Shown here piece after piece: positions 62,807 through 64,000 of a stretch of DNA of 64,000 nt. Source of the stretch: Thermoclostridium sp036562185 (GTDB lineage: Bacteria > Bacillota > Clostridia > DSM-8532); contig DATCKN010000090.1 in NCBI GenBank assembly GCA_036562185.1, positions 109,613 through 173,612 of the forward strand. Reading direction: 5' to 3'. Numbering within the stretch: the stretch's first letter is position 1; each line of letters starts with the position of its first letter. A program made the translations under genes and the position numbers. The notes beneath the pieces were generated by a model. It saw nothing but the letters and a program-made list of their open reading frames with translations. It did no database searches and was not told the origin of the DNA.

Positions 62807-63934
62807 ATGGTAGAAATCGTCGAGGTTAAAACAAGAAAACAGTTAAGAGATTTTATTATGTTCCCGTTTAAGCTGTATAAGGATAATCCATATTGGGTAC
62901 CGCCTCTAATTATGGATGATTACAACACTTTAAACAAGAAGAAAAACCCTGCTTTTGAATATTGCGATGCAAAGTACTGGCTTGCGTATAAAGACGGAAA
63001 ACTTGTAGGAAGGATTGCAGGAATTCAAAATCATGCTTATGTAAAAAAATGGGGCAATAAATACACCCGCTTTGGTTGGGTTGATTTTATCGATGACCCT
63101 GAAGTTTCTGCTGCCTTGTTCAATACCGTGGAAGAATATGCCAGGGAGAATGGGATGGAGGCTGTTCACGGGCCTTTGGGTTTCTGCGACCTGGATCATC
63201 AGGGCCTTTTGGTTGATGGATTTGAAGAAATGGGTACAATAGTTACTTATTACCATTACCCGTATTATAAGGAACATCTTGAGAAGTTAGGATATGTAAA
63301 GGATATTGACTGGCTTGAGTATGAAATAATAGTTCCTGAAAGCAGTGAAATAGAAAGAATTAATAAAATAGCCAGCAGATCGCTTGATAAATATGGTCTT
63401 CGTATACTTGATTTAAAAAGCAAGAAACAAATATTGCCATATGGCAATGAAGTTTTCGATATTATAAATATTGCATATGAAGACCTTTATGGTGTTGTTC
63501 CGTTAACAGAAGAGCAGATAAAAGGATATATTGAAATGTATTTTTCTTATATAAATCCTGATTATGTTTGTTTTATTGTTGATAAAGACAACAAGCTCGC
63601 AGGATTCGGGATTTCGGTACCATCATTGTCCAAGGCGGTAAAAAAACATAATGGAAGGCTTTTTCCATTTGGTTTTATTGATGTGCTGAAAGATATTAAA
63701 ACAAATGATACACTTGATTTATACCTTGTAGCTGTAAGGCCTGAATATAAAATGACGGGAATTCCTGCGGCCATGTTAAGCCATAGTTTGAAAAATGCCC
63801 ATAAAAATGGTATCAAAAAAGCAATTGCATCACCACAGCTCGAAGAAAATCATGCCGTTCAATCACTATGGCGGTTTTTTGATGCAAGGCCTCACAGAAG
63901 AAGAAGATGTTATATCAGGCATATTAATAAGTAA
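62807..63934 (+). CDS. GNAT-like acetyltransferase family protein
   Basis: 375 residues. N-terminal GNAT-like pattern FPFKLYKDNPYWVPPLIMDD, then DAKYWLAYKDGKLVGRIAGIQN and RFGWVDFIDD, typical for the first half of long N-acyltransferase-type proteins. The second half has DLYLVAVRPEYKMTGIPAAML, which looks like the acetyl-CoA loop. The C-terminal RPHRRRRCYIRHI is a signature seen in this family. Substrate unknown. CAGGAGGGG precedes the start; it is monocistronic. Confidence 0.8.
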   Translation: MVEIVEVKTRKQLRDFIMFPFKLYKDNPYWVPPLIMDDYNTLNKKKNPAFEYCDAKYWLAYKDGKLVGRIAGIQNHAYVKKWGNKYTRFGWVDFIDDPEVSAALFNTVEEYARENGMEAVHGPLGFCDLDHQGLLVDGFEEMGTIVTYYHYPYYKEHLEKLGYVKDIDWLEYEIIVPESSEIERINKIASRSLDKYGLRILDLKSKKQILPYGNEVFDIINIAYEDLYGVVPLTEEQIKGYIEMYFSYINPDYVCFIVDKDNKLAGFGISVPSLSKAVKKHNGRLFPFGFIDVLKDIKTNDTLDLYLVAVRPEYKMTGIPAAMLSHSLKNAHKNGIKKAIASPQLEENHAVQSLWRFFDARPHRRRRCYIRHINK

Positions 63935-64000
63935 TTTAATTTTAATAATAATTCCATGCGTTATTATATGAACTTATAAGAAAATAGCCCGAAACAAGGG
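63935..64000. other. 3' edge of window
   Basis: 66 bases without a gene. Confidence 0.5.

Noticed and set aside
1..64000. tRNA or rRNA genes, insertion sequences, prophage genes
   Set aside because: No cloverleaf-like sequence, rRNA segment, transposase motif or integrase was recognised on either strand.

Overview
The window is 64 kb of AT-rich DNA from a Gram-positive, spore-forming anaerobe of class Clostridia, most likely a cellulolytic lineage near Acetivibrio/Ruminiclostridium. Evidence: the dgt-dnaG-rpoD block, a YunB sporulation protein, SipW-type signal peptidase, LPXTG protein and sortase, Pro/Thr-rich linkers, a dockerin-like segment, frequent TTG/GTG starts and strong GGAGG-type ribosome binding sites. 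The species assignment is inference. Every gene I can support lies on the + strand.

Layout. 0.25-8.1 kb: a DUF6259-type glycosidase-like protein, an AbrB-family regulator, dgt, dnaG, rpoD (sigA) and yunB. 8.3-10.6 kb: a TadZ-like protein and a CpaF/TadA-type secretion ATPase. 10.9-14.0 kb: rpsB-tsf-pyrH-frr plus a 64-residue protein. 14.3-24.6 kb: a ten-gene operon with a Ser/Thr kinase fused to a ParA/MinD-like domain, a CpaB/RcpC-like SAF protein, two P-loop-less MinD-like proteins, a membrane-tethered secretion ATPase, a TadB/TadC-type double platform protein and four small exported pilin-like proteins. This and the 8.3-10.6 kb pair look like one divergent Tad/Flp-type machine split around a translation operon.

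24.8-35.5 kb: housekeeping genes (SRAP, a degenerate Mur-ligase-like protein, a tandem-OB SSB-like protein with a small P-loop partner, priA, def, fmt, DUF116, a GH3 lipoprotein, MscS, queH). 36.0-47.4 kb: a large AMIN/amidase_3 cell-wall hydrolase, rph, rdgB, a YfcE-type phosphodiesterase, a cysteine desulfurase with thiI, VanW, DUF2225, an AIR-synthase-like protein and a prepilin peptidase that could serve the Tad-like machine. 47.7-53.1 kb: a repeat protein with a dockerin-like loop, a BTAD regulator, and a DUF1538 membrane protein with a tandem PII-like protein.

53.3-62.3 kb: a TasA/camelysin-like fibre locus. It holds four proteins with SipW-type signal peptides, a SipW signal peptidase, an LPKTG-anchored partner, a class D-like sortase, a cyclic-di-GMP-I (GEMM) riboswitch directly upstream of one fibre gene, and two broken copies of fibre genes, one about 98% identical to the riboswitch-controlled gene with a Trp-to-stop change. 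This suggests a c-di-GMP-responsive, wall-anchored matrix fibre system. The window ends with a GNAT-like acetyltransferase.

The two most interesting systems are the kinase-linked split Tad-like machine and the c-di-GMP-controlled TasA/SipW/sortase locus. Family assignments come from motif reading only; no database search was run.
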